From an uncultured Clostridia bacterium (GTDB taxonomy: Bacteria; Bacillota; Clostridia; Lachnospirales; Lachnospiraceae): a DNA stretch of 5,554 nt. Shown here piece by piece: positions 1 through 5,554 of the stretch. The notes below the pieces were generated by a model that did no database searches, was not told the origin of the DNA, and saw only the letters and a list, made by a program, of their open reading frames with translations. The translations under genes and the position numbers were made by a program. Position 1 is the first letter of the stretch. Each line of letters begins with the position of its first letter. The stretch covers positions 1 to 5,554 of the forward strand of contig CAMJIC010000171.1 in NCBI GenBank assembly GCA_946405675.1, given 5' to 3'.

Positions 1-1016
1 AATCCCATGCCGCGCCGCATCGTCAGGAAGTCATGTTTACGGACCAGCTCATCGAGCTTCGCTTCCAGATACGGCGCGGTCTCGCGCACGTGCTCCAGGA
101 TCTTCTCCCGTTCAAACAGCTCAAAAACTGTCTTCACCGCCATGCATGCCAGAGGATTCCCTCCATAGGTCGTACCATGATCCCCGGGAGCAAGGGTTTT
201 TCCGGCAGCTTTCTCTCCAAGGACGAAAGCGCCGACGGGAACGCCGCAACCAAGCGCCTTAGCCATAGTTACGATATCCGGCCGGATCCCGTATGCATCA
301 CAGGCAAGCCATGTTCCGCACCTACCCATGCCGCACTGGATCTCATCCAGGATCAGAAGGATGTCCTTCTCGTCACACAGGGCGCGCACCTTTGCAAGGA
401 ACTCAGGATCCGCCGGGTAGATGCCGCCCTCTCCCTGAACGGTTTCCATCAGGATCGCGCAGGTCTTGCCGGTCACTGCAGCCTCCACGCTCTCAAAGTC
501 ATTGAAATCCGCAAACCGGACCCCACCCATCAAAGGGCGGAAGGGATCCTGGTAATGTGCGTTCCCTGTCACCGACAGGGCTCCGATGGTCCTTCCGTGG
601 AAGGACTGGTTCATAGCAATGATCTCATGGTCGTTGGAACCGTCCCGCAGGTAGGCATACTTCCTCGCCGCCTTGATGGCTCCCTCGATCGCTTCCGCGC
701 CGGAGTTCGTAAAGAAGACCCGTGAAAGCCCGGTATGGTCGATCACCTGCTTCGCCGCATCCCTGAGAGGCTCGTGGTAAAACAGATTCGAGGTATGGAT
801 CAGCTTGTCAATCTGCCCCTTCAGCGCGTCATTAAAGTCCCTGTTCCCATAGCCAAGGGCAAAGACAGCGATCCCCGCGCCAAAGTCCAGGTATTCCCTG
901 CCTTCCACGTCATAAAGCCGGTTTCCTTCCCCATGGTCAAATACCACCGGAAAACGGTTGTAGGTATGGAGCACATACTGCTCCGTCTCATCCATGATCT
1001 TCTGTGAAGCTGACAT
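1..1016 (-). CDS. argD: Acetylornithine aminotransferase ArgD, 3'-truncated by window edge
   Basis: This is a PLP-dependent class-III aminotransferase that converts N-acetylglutamate semialdehyde plus glutamate to N-acetylornithine and 2-oxoglutarate, in the cytoplasm. 338 codons are visible, without a stop; the family is usually about 390-400 residues, so some 60 C-terminal residues lie beyond the left edge. Visible motifs are TNSGAEA (103-109, phosphate/cofactor loop), SFHGRT (138-143), the LDEIQCG stretch (223-229) whose Asp224 should contact the pyridine nitrogen, the Schiff-base lysine Lys253 in MAKALGCG, and TTYGGNPLA (282-290). The start ATG (1016-1014) is preceded by AGGAGGG (1029-1023) with 6 bases of spacing. 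That ribosome site lies inside the last codons of argB, only 2 bases separate the argB stop from this ATG, and translational coupling is likely. Ornithine or succinylornithine aminotransferase are alternative family members, but the arg operon context makes ArgD nearly certain. Confidence 0.96.
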   Translation of the reverse strand, partial: MSASQKIMDETEQYVLHTYNRFPVVFDHGEGNRLYDVEGREYLDFGAGIAVFALGYGNRDFNDALKGQIDKLIHTSNLFYHEPLRDAAKQVIDHTGLSRVFFTNSGAEAIEGAIKAARKYAYLRDGSNDHEIIAMNQSFHGRTIGALSVTGNAHYQDPFRPLMGGVRFADFNDFESVEAAVTGKTCAILMETVQGEGGIYPADPEFLAKVRALCDEKDILLILDEIQCGMGRCGTWLACDAYGIRPDIVTMAKALGCGVPVGAFVLGEKAAGKTLAPGDHGTTYGGNPLACMAVKTVFELFEREKILEHVRETAPYLEAKLDELVRKHDFLTMRRGMG

Positions 1017-1018
1017 GC

Positions 1019-1942
1019 TCATCCCTCCTGATTCTTCTCATAAAACCGCCGTTCCGTATCTCCGATGATCGCGGTTCCGATTCCTTTGTTCGTGAAGAAT
1101 TCCAGAAGCTGGGAATGCGGGATGCGTCCGTCCAGGATATGCACTCTGCTCACGCCTGACTCGATGGCGTCGATGCAGCTGTTCAGCTTCGGCAGCATGC
1201 CTCCGCCTGCGTGGCCCTGGGCGATGAATTCCTTCGCCTCCTGGACTGTCATCTCGGAAATGAGTGAGTCCGGATCTTCCGGGTCCGCAAATACGCCTTT
1301 GATGTCAGACAGGAATACAAGCTTTTGCGCCTTCATGGCTTTTGCGATCGCGCAGGCGGCATCATCCGCATTGACATTATACGAATAATATCCCTCATCG
1401 GATCCCACCGGGCAGACGACCGGGACAAAACCCGCATCCAGGAGCGTATTCAGAAGCGTGGTATCCACCTCCTGGACCTCCCCCACGAATCCGATGTCCG
1501 CGCCCCCAGGCATCTTCCTGGCGACCCGAAGGATCGTCCCGTCCTTGCCTGAAACGCCGCAGGCCTTCACGCCGACCTTCTCCATCATGGAGACAAGCCC
1601 TTTGTTGATGCGGTTCAGCACCATCTCCGCAACGCGCATCGTTTCGCCGTCCGTCACGCGGAACCCGTTCACGAATTCACTCTTCTTCCCGACTCTGCCC
1701 AGCCAGCCTGTGATCTCCTTACCGCCGCCGTGCACGATGATCGGGCGGAACCCCACGAGCTTCAGAAGCGCGACATCTTTGATCACGCTCTTTTTCAGTT
1801 CATGATCCACCATGGCGCTTCCGCCATACTTCACAATGATGGTCGCTCCCTGAAAATGCTGGATATACGGCAGCGCTTCGATCAGAACGCCTGCCTTGTC
1901 CAGATAAAGCTCCATCTCTTTTACGCTCATTTCCTGATCCAA
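1019..1942 (-). CDS. argB: Acetylglutamate kinase ArgB, probable TTG start
   Basis: The enzyme phosphorylates N-acetyl-L-glutamate with ATP, the committed and usually feedback-controlled step of the acetyl-cycle arginine pathway. It belongs to the amino-acid kinase family. Numbering from the TTG start (307 residues): KYGGSA nucleotide loop (38-43), HGGGKE (71-76), FRVTD substrate loop (94-98), NVNADDAA (189-196), LSDIKGV (211-217) and GGGMLPK (246-252). An N-terminal segment before KYGGSA (KEMELYLDKAGVLIEALPYI) and the C-terminal pattern His276-x4-Glu281...GIGT (287-290) are features of hexameric arginine-inhibited kinases; the arginine-insensitive E. coli enzyme is shorter. Start choice: AGGAGGA (1957-1951) sits 8 bases before an in-frame TTG at 1942 but 20 bases before the first close ATG at 1930 (303 residues). 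A far ATG at 2008 would overlap argJ by 38 bases and has no ribosome site. The exact start is uncertain by four residues; the function is not. Confidence 0.95.
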   Translation of the reverse strand: MDQEMSVKEMELYLDKAGVLIEALPYIQHFQGATIIVKYGGSAMVDHELKKSVIKDVALLKLVGFRPIIVHGGGKEITGWLGRVGKKSEFVNGFRVTDGETMRVAEMVLNRINKGLVSMMEKVGVKACGVSGKDGTILRVARKMPGGADIGFVGEVQEVDTTLLNTLLDAGFVPVVCPVGSDEGYYSYNVNADDAACAIAKAMKAQKLVFLSDIKGVFADPEDPDSLISEMTVQEAKEFIAQGHAGGGMLPKLNSCIDAIESGVSRVHILDGRIPHSQLLEFFTNKGIGTAIIGDTERRFYEKNQEG

Positions 1943-1950
1943 TTCAAACT

Positions 1951-1957
1951 TCCTCCT
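1951..1957 (-). promoter_or_regulatory. Strong ribosome binding site of argB
   Basis: On the minus strand the sequence AGGAGGA lies in the argJ-argB gap. It is 8 bases from an in-frame TTG (1942-1940) and 20 from the ATG at 1930. Normal Shine-Dalgarno spacing of about 5-10 bases therefore favours the TTG as the translation start. Confidence 0.7.
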
Positions 1958-1970
1958 GTCAAAACTGCCT

Positions 1971-3191
1971 TCAGGACCGGTAGTCCGCGTTAATGGAAAT
2001 ATATTCATACGTCAGGTCACATCCCCATGCGACCGCTTCCTGACATCCTTCATGTATATCGATCACCGCCGTGATCTCATCCTGGGAAAGGATTTTTGTC
2101 GCTTCCTCTTCGCTGTAGCCGGTTGAAACGCCATTCTCGGCAATCCTCACGGATCCGGCACTGCTCTCAAAGGTCAGGTCAACCTTCCCCGGGTCAAATG
2201 CCGCCCCGGAGTATCCCATCGCGCAGATGATCCTGCCCCAGTTTGCGTCATGTCCCGCGATCGCTGTCTTGACGAGGTTTGACCCGATCACACTCTTTGC
2301 GAGGGTGACGGCCTGCTCTTTTGTGGAAGCCCCCGTTACCCTGACCTCAAACAGCGCATGCGCGCCCTCTCCGTCCGCCGCCATCCTCCTGGCGAGGTTC
2401 TTCGTCACCAGCTCCAGCGCGCGGCAGAATGTCCGAAAGGACTCATCCTCCTGCGTGATCTCCTCATTGCCGGCAAGCGCATTGGCCAGAAGAATGCAGG
2501 TGTCATTGGTTGACTCGTCTCCATCCACAGAGATCATATTGAAAGAATCCTGCACACAGGACAGGAGCGCCTTCTGTGCCATACTGGCGCTGATCGCCGC
2601 ATCCGTTGTCAGAAAGCAAAGCATGGTTCCCATGTTCGGATGGATCATGCCCGCGCCCTTCGTCATGCCGCCGATGGTTACTTTTTTCCCGGACAGCTCG
2701 AAAGTGACAGCGATCTCCTTCCTTTTGGTGTCAGTGGTCATGATCGCCTGCGCGGCATCGGATGCCGCCTCCCTCGTGTCCGAAAGAAGCCCGGACATCG
2801 TTCTGACCCCTTCTGTGATCGTATCCATGGGAAGCTGCCGTCCGATCACACCGGTGGACGCAAGGAGCACCTCCTCCGGCCTGATCCCCAGTGCCTTAGC
2901 AGCCGCCCTGGCGGTTTCCAGGCAGTATTCATCCCCCTGCCTGCCGGTGCAGGCGTTCGCGACGCCGCTGTTTATCACAACGGCCCTGGCACATCCTGTC
3001 TGCTTCACGATATTCTGATCCCACACGACAGGGGATGCCTTGACCAGGTTGCTGGTAAATGTCCCGGCCGCGGTGCATGGAGCAGTGCTCATGAGCATGG
3101 CCATATCCTTACGGTTCTTCTTGAGCCCGGCGCAGATTCCCGCCGCCCGGAAGCCCTGCGGCGATGTGACGCCGCCGTCATATAGATTCAT
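1971..3191 (-). CDS. argJ: Glutamate N-acetyltransferase / ornithine acetyltransferase ArgJ
   Basis: ArgJ transfers the acetyl group from N-acetylornithine to glutamate, making ornithine and regenerating N-acetylglutamate; some members also use acetyl-CoA. It is an N-terminal-nucleophile-fold enzyme that cuts itself into alpha and beta chains. The 406 residues are normal for the family. Visible landmarks are ASTGVIG (111-117, the Thr-Gly oxyanion hole), TKGAGMIHPNM (177-187), the nucleophile Thr189 that would become the first residue of the beta chain, SVDGDESTND (221-230), AGHDANWGR (312-320) and the terminal SINADYRS (399-406). The residue before Thr189 is Gly188, where Ala is more usual. 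The ATG at 3191 has GAGGA about 4 bases upstream. argC ends 18 bases before it and argB starts about 28 bases after it. Whether it is bifunctional (also an NAG synthase using acetyl-CoA) cannot be told from the sequence. Confidence 0.97.
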   Translation of the reverse strand: MNLYDGGVTSPQGFRAAGICAGLKKNRKDMAMLMSTAPCTAAGTFTSNLVKASPVVWDQNIVKQTGCARAVVINSGVANACTGRQGDEYCLETARAAAKALGIRPEEVLLASTGVIGRQLPMDTITEGVRTMSGLLSDTREAASDAAQAIMTTDTKRKEIAVTFELSGKKVTIGGMTKGAGMIHPNMGTMLCFLTTDAAISASMAQKALLSCVQDSFNMISVDGDESTNDTCILLANALAGNEEITQEDESFRTFCRALELVTKNLARRMAADGEGAHALFEVRVTGASTKEQAVTLAKSVIGSNLVKTAIAGHDANWGRIICAMGYSGAAFDPGKVDLTFESSAGSVRIAENGVSTGYSEEEATKILSQDEITAVIDIHEGCQEAVAWGCDLTYEYISINADYRS

Positions 3192-3209
3192 TGTTTCCTC
3201 GCTTTCCAG

Positions 3210-4268
3210 TCACGGAAATACCGGGACAAGCTTCAGCCCGGTATTCTCCTCCAGGCCAAACAGAAGGTTCATGTTCTGGACTGCCTGACCTGCCGCTCCC
3301 TTCACCAGATTGTCAATCGCGGAGGCTACGATCACGCGCCCGGTCCTCTCATCCACGGTGAAACCGATATCAACAAAATTGGAGCCCTCGACCCACCTTG
3401 TCTCCGGGAAGCGCTCCTTTCCCAGCAGACGGATAAAGTATTCATCCTGATAGTACTTCTCATAGGCCTCCTGGATCTTCGCGGCATCCGCGCCAGGCTT
3501 CAGGGAGGCGTAGCAGGTTGCCAGGATCCCTCTGTTCATCGGCACCAGGTGGGGCGTGAAATTGATCCGCACGCCTTCTCCTGCATTATAATTCATGCCT
3601 GCCGCATAGCTGAGCTGCTCCTCGATCTCCGGCGTGTGCCGATGGGTCGCAACGCCATAGGGCTTAATGCTTTCATTGACCTCGCAGTAAAGGTTCCCCA
3701 GCTTAGTCCCTCTCCCGGCTCCTGAGGTTCCCGACTTTGCATCGATGATGATCGTATCCGGCTGGATCAGCCGCTCTGCCACCAGCGGATACAGGGCCAG
3801 GATCGAAGCGGTCGTATAGCATCCGGGATTCGCCACGATCCTTGCTGCGGGGATCCTGCTGCGGTTGATCTCGCAAAGCCCGTATACCGCTTCCGGAATA
3901 TACTTCGGCGCTTCATGGGTACGGTGGTACCACTTCTCATAGACCGTCACGCTCTTGAGCCTGAAATCCGCGCTCAGGTCGATCACCTTCGCATGGGAGA
4001 GGATCTCTTCACTGACCAGGGACGCACACAAGCCCTGCGGGGTCGCTGTGAAAATGACATCCGCCCTTTTCGCAAGCTCTCCCATATCATCATTCATGCA
4101 TTTCTCATCCACCAGCTCAAACATATTCCGGTAGATATCCGCGTAATTCTGATCCACATAGCTCCTGGATCCATACCAGACAATCTCCGCCTGGGGATGC
4201 TGCAGCAAAAGCCGCACCAGTTCTGCGCCTGCATAACCTGTAGATCCGATGATTCCTGCTTTTATCAT
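3210..4268 (-). CDS. argC: N-acetyl-gamma-glutamyl-phosphate reductase ArgC
   Basis: This NADPH-dependent reductase turns N-acetylglutamyl phosphate into N-acetylglutamate semialdehyde, in the cytoplasm. The 352 residues match the usual length of the long ArgC form. Visible features are the Rossmann NADP loop GSTGYAG (8-14), TATPQG (74-79), DLSADFRL (97-104), the catalytic Cys150 in NPGCYTT, SGTSGAGRG (179-187), the HRHTPEIEE segment (209-217) that carries the catalytic histidine, and KGAAGQAVQNMN (323-334). The start chosen is the ATG at 4268, because MIKAGIIGSTGYAG is the ordinary family N terminus. Its ribosome site is weak (GAAAGAG, 2 bases away). An in-frame GTG at 4283, with AGGA about 6 bases upstream, is a real alternative adding five residues. 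The frame stays open to an ATG at 4388, but that lies inside the presumed operator and only about 5 bases from the predicted transcript start. It is the first gene of the argCJBD operon. Confidence 0.96.
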   Translation of the reverse strand: MIKAGIIGSTGYAGAELVRLLLQHPQAEIVWYGSRSYVDQNYADIYRNMFELVDEKCMNDDMGELAKRADVIFTATPQGLCASLVSEEILSHAKVIDLSADFRLKSVTVYEKWYHRTHEAPKYIPEAVYGLCEINRSRIPAARIVANPGCYTTASILALYPLVAERLIQPDTIIIDAKSGTSGAGRGTKLGNLYCEVNESIKPYGVATHRHTPEIEEQLSYAAGMNYNAGEGVRINFTPHLVPMNRGILATCYASLKPGADAAKIQEAYEKYYQDEYFIRLLGKERFPETRWVEGSNFVDIGFTVDERTGRVIVASAIDNLVKGAAGQAVQNMNLLFGLEENTGLKLVPVFP

Positions 4269-4308
4269 AACTCTTTCAAACACTGTCCTTCCTGTCCGAA
4301 ACCAGACT

Positions 4309-4322
4309 ACGGCTGTCGCCGT
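4309..4322 (-). other. Small hairpin in the argC 5' leader
   Basis: Perfect 5-base inverted arms (4309-4313 and 4318-4322, ACGGC and GCCGT) flank a 4-base loop. Transcribed leftward, this would form a short GC-rich stem about 40-55 bases upstream of the argC ATG. No T-run follows on the minus strand, so it does not look like an intrinsic terminator, and no regulatory role is shown. It may be chance. Confidence 0.3.
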
Positions 4323-4371
4323 CAATCTTAACCCACAAACATCATAAAGTAAAGGCTGAATCTGCATTATT

Positions 4372-4389
4372 TCTGAATACATTTTCATT
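4372..4389. promoter_or_regulatory. Candidate ARG box (ArgR/AhrC operator) at the argC promoter
   Basis: The core TGAAT-ACAT-TTTCA (4374-4387) matches the palindromic arginine-operator consensus TGAAT-WWWW-ATTCA at 9 of 10 half-site positions, with one C in the AT spacer. It sits just downstream of the predicted argC transcription start, where a bound hexameric repressor could block initiation or elongation. A second, imperfect palindrome (ATGCATA/TATACAT, 4394-4408) is centred about 20 bases away. That is close to the roughly 21-base spacing of paired ARG boxes. The call is by consensus only; the regulator gene is not in the window. Confidence 0.6.
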
Positions 4390-4390
4390 T

Positions 4391-4415
4391 TTTATGCATA
4401 TTATACATTTATGCA
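4391..4415. repeat. Direct repeat TTTATGCA, two copies 17 bases apart
   Basis: TTTATGCA occurs at 4391-4398 and again at 4408-4415. The two copies flank the predicted argC -10 element (4400-4405). A similar pair, CTGAAT at 4356-4361 and 4373-4378, is also spaced 17 bases. In such AT-rich DNA the repeats may be chance or fragments of operator half-sites. Confidence 0.4.
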
Positions 4416-4428
4416 GGATTCATTTCAT
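4400..4428 (-). promoter_or_regulatory. Predicted sigma-A promoter of argCJBD
   Basis: On the minus strand there is a perfect TATAAT -10 (4405-4400) and ATGAAA as -35 (4428-4423, four of six bases matching TTGACA), with a 17-base spacer. Transcription would start near 4393, giving a leader of about 125 bases before the argC ATG. Two ATTCA half-sites (4418-4422 and 4430-4434, plus strand) touch the spacer and the upstream flank of the -35. Confidence 0.6.
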
Positions 4429-4444
4429 TATTCACGATTTTTTG

Positions 4445-4462
4445 CTTGCATATTTATTCTCA
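4445..4462. promoter_or_regulatory. Candidate ARG box (ArgR/AhrC operator) at the argG promoter
   Basis: The core TGCAT-ATTT-ATTCT (4447-4460) matches TGAAT-WWWW-ATTCA at 8 of 10 half-site bases and has a fully AT spacer. It overlaps the predicted -35 and the start of the spacer of the argG promoter, a position where a bound repressor would exclude RNA polymerase. Prediction from consensus alone. Confidence 0.55.
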
Positions 4463-4474
4463 CCGCGCTATATT
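4446..4474 (+). promoter_or_regulatory. Predicted sigma-A promoter of argG
   Basis: TTGCAT (4446-4451) serves as a weak -35 (three of six, retaining the TTG) and TATATT (4469-4474) as the -10 (five of six), with a 17-base spacer. Transcription would start near 4481, leaving a short leader of about 34 bases. Its -35 lies 17 bases from the -35 of the argC promoter, so the two promoters stand back to back. Confidence 0.55.
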
Positions 4475-4502
4475 AACGGCATCATCCAATAATATTTTGA
4501 AA

Positions 4503-4508
4503 GAGGGG
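4503..4508 (+). promoter_or_regulatory. Ribosome binding site of argG
   Basis: GAGGGG ends 6 bases before the ATG at 4515 and 9 bases before a second in-frame ATG at 4518. Both spacings are workable, so the start could be either of the two adjacent methionines. Confidence 0.7.
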
Positions 4509-4514
4509 AAATCC

Positions 4515-5554
4515 ATGATGGAAAAGGAAAAGGTAATCCTTGCTTATTCCGGCGGCCTGGACACCACTGCAATGATTCCATGGCTGAAAGAGAATTTTAA
4601 TTATGATGTTGTATGCTGCTGCGTGGACTGCGGCCAGGAGGAAGAACTCGACGGCCTGGAAGAGCGTGCTCTTTCCAGCGGCGCTTCCAAATTATATATC
4701 GAAGATATCGTGGATGAATTCTGCGATGATTTTGTGATGCCCTGCGTCAAGGCCGGAGCGGTCTATGAGCATGCATATCTGCTCGGCACCTCCATGGCCC
4801 GCCCTGCTATCGCCAAAAAGCTGGTCGAGATCGCGCGCAAGGAGAATGCGGTTGCAGTCTGCCACGGAGCAACCGGCAAGGGCAATGACCAGATCCGTTT
4901 TGAGCTCGGGATCAAGGCGCTTGCCCCTGACCTGAAGGTTATCGCCCCATGGCGCATGACCGACGTATGGACACTTCAGAGTCGTGAAGATGAGATCGAA
5001 TACTGCAAACAGCATGGGATCAACCTCCCGTTTTCCATGGGGAAAGGTTATTCCCGTGACCGCAACCTCTGGCACATCAGCCATGAAGGCCTGGAGCTCG
5101 AGGATCCTTCTCTTGCCCCGAACTACGACTCTCTCCTGGTTCTTTCCGTCACGCCTCAGAAGGCGCCGGACGAAGTGACGGATGTTACAATGACATTTGA
5201 AAAGGGAGTCCCGAAGAGCATCAACGGTAAGTCGATGAAGGTCTCTGACATCATCCGCACGCTGAATGCACTCGGCGGAAAGAACGGCATCGGCATCATT
5301 GATATCGTGGAAAACCGTGTCGTCGGCATGAAGAGCCGCGGCGTCTATGAGACTCCCGGCGGAACCATCCTGATGGCAGCCCATGACCAGCTCGAGGAGC
5401 TGTGTCTGGACCGCGAAACGATGGAATACAAGAAAAGGCTCGCCAGCCAGATGGCCCAGACGGTTTACGAGGGGAAGTGGTTCACGCCGCTTCGGGAAGC
5501 CATCCAGGCATTCGTTGAATCCACCCAGCAGTTTGTCACAGGGGAAGTGAAGTT
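4515..5554 (+). CDS. argG: Argininosuccinate synthase ArgG, 3'-truncated by window edge
   Basis: ArgG is a cytoplasmic N-type ATP pyrophosphatase that condenses citrulline and aspartate into argininosuccinate, with cleavage of ATP to AMP and PPi, the penultimate step of arginine synthesis. 346 codons are visible; family members are about 400-410 residues, so about 60 C-terminal residues are missing. Motifs seen are the P-loop-like AYSGGLDTT (10-18), GTSMARP (91-97), HGATGKGNDQIRFE (117-130), SREDEIEYC (156-164), YSRDRNLWHISHEG (179-192) and KSRGVYETPGGTI (273-285). A cluster of four cysteines (34, 35, 36 and 39) lies on the strand after the P-loop. The start is one of two adjacent ATGs (4515 or 4518) behind GAGGGG. 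It is transcribed divergently from argCJBD and probably shares arginine-responsive control. The final gene of the pathway, argH, is not in the window. Confidence 0.96.
   Translation, partial: MMEKEKVILAYSGGLDTTAMIPWLKENFNYDVVCCCVDCGQEEELDGLEERALSSGASKLYIEDIVDEFCDDFVMPCVKAGAVYEHAYLLGTSMARPAIAKKLVEIARKENAVAVCHGATGKGNDQIRFELGIKALAPDLKVIAPWRMTDVWTLQSREDEIEYCKQHGINLPFSMGKGYSRDRNLWHISHEGLELEDPSLAPNYDSLLVLSVTPQKAPDEVTDVTMTFEKGVPKSINGKSMKVSDIIRTLNALGGKNGIGIIDIVENRVVGMKSRGVYETPGGTILMAAHDQLEELCLDRETMEYKKRLASQMAQTVYEGKWFTPLREAIQAFVESTQQFVTGEVK

Noticed and set aside
33..725. 230-codon plus-strand open frame opposite argD
   Set aside because: It lies wholly antisense to a well-conserved aminotransferase, has no ribosome site or recognisable domain, and follows from codon bias on the other strand.
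1943..2008. argB start at the ATG at 2008, overlapping argJ
   Set aside because: No ribosome site precedes it, the added residues are the reading-through of the argJ end in another frame, and a strong ribosome site exists downstream at 1957-1951.
2227..3018. 263-codon plus-strand open frame opposite argJ
   Set aside because: Shadow of argJ: low-complexity Ser/Ala/Val-rich translation, no family motif, and full overlap with a certain gene.
3915..3945. T-box-like GGTGGTACCAC string
   Set aside because: It resembles the T-box antiterminator core but lies inside argC, where the minus strand encodes the in-frame EKWYHRTHE segment; there is no leader context or terminator.
4269..4388. Extension of argC to the ATG at 4388, or an arginine leader peptide
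   Set aside because: The extra 40 residues do not resemble ArgC, the ATG lies in the candidate operator about 5 bases from the predicted transcript start, and there is no run of arginine codons or terminator to support attenuation.
4692..5384. 230-codon minus-strand open frame opposite argG
   Set aside because: Entirely antisense to argG, with Asp/His-rich translation typical of a reversed conserved coding frame and no supporting signals.

Overview
The window is a bacterial arginine-biosynthesis locus, tightly packed and organised around one divergent promoter region. The GC-leaning coding DNA, strong AGGAGG-type ribosome binding sites, the gene order argC-argJ-argB-argD and the particular sequence style of ArgG and ArgJ point to a Firmicute of the Clostridia, most likely Lachnospiraceae-like. 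That assignment is inferred from recalled family resemblance, not from a search.

Layout. On the minus strand, read from right to left, lie argC (start near 4268), argJ (3191-1971), argB (about 1942-1019) and argD (1016 to the left edge, incomplete). The gaps between these four genes are 18, about 28 and 2 bases, so they almost certainly form one operon that continues past the left edge. On the plus strand argG starts at 4515 and runs off the right edge, lacking roughly its last 60 residues. The only substantial non-coding stretch is the AT-rich divergent region 4269-4514. It contains a plausible promoter for each direction and two sequences that resemble ArgR/AhrC arginine operators (ARG boxes).

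How the genes work together. ArgB phosphorylates N-acetylglutamate, ArgC reduces the acyl phosphate to the semialdehyde, ArgD transaminates it to N-acetylornithine, and ArgJ moves the acetyl group back to glutamate, releasing ornithine (the 'cyclic' acetyl-recycling route). After ornithine is converted to citrulline by a carbamoyltransferase that is not in the window, ArgG joins citrulline and aspartate into argininosuccinate. ArgB has the N-terminal helix and C-terminal signature of the arginine-inhibited class. The sequence therefore suggests two layers of control: end-product inhibition at ArgB, and arginine-dependent repression at the shared divergent promoters.

I found no sign of a previously undescribed system, mobile element, CRISPR array or RNA gene. 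The points worth a second look are the operator layout, a probable TTG start for argB, a Gly in place of the usual Ala at the ArgJ self-cleavage site, and a cysteine cluster in ArgG.
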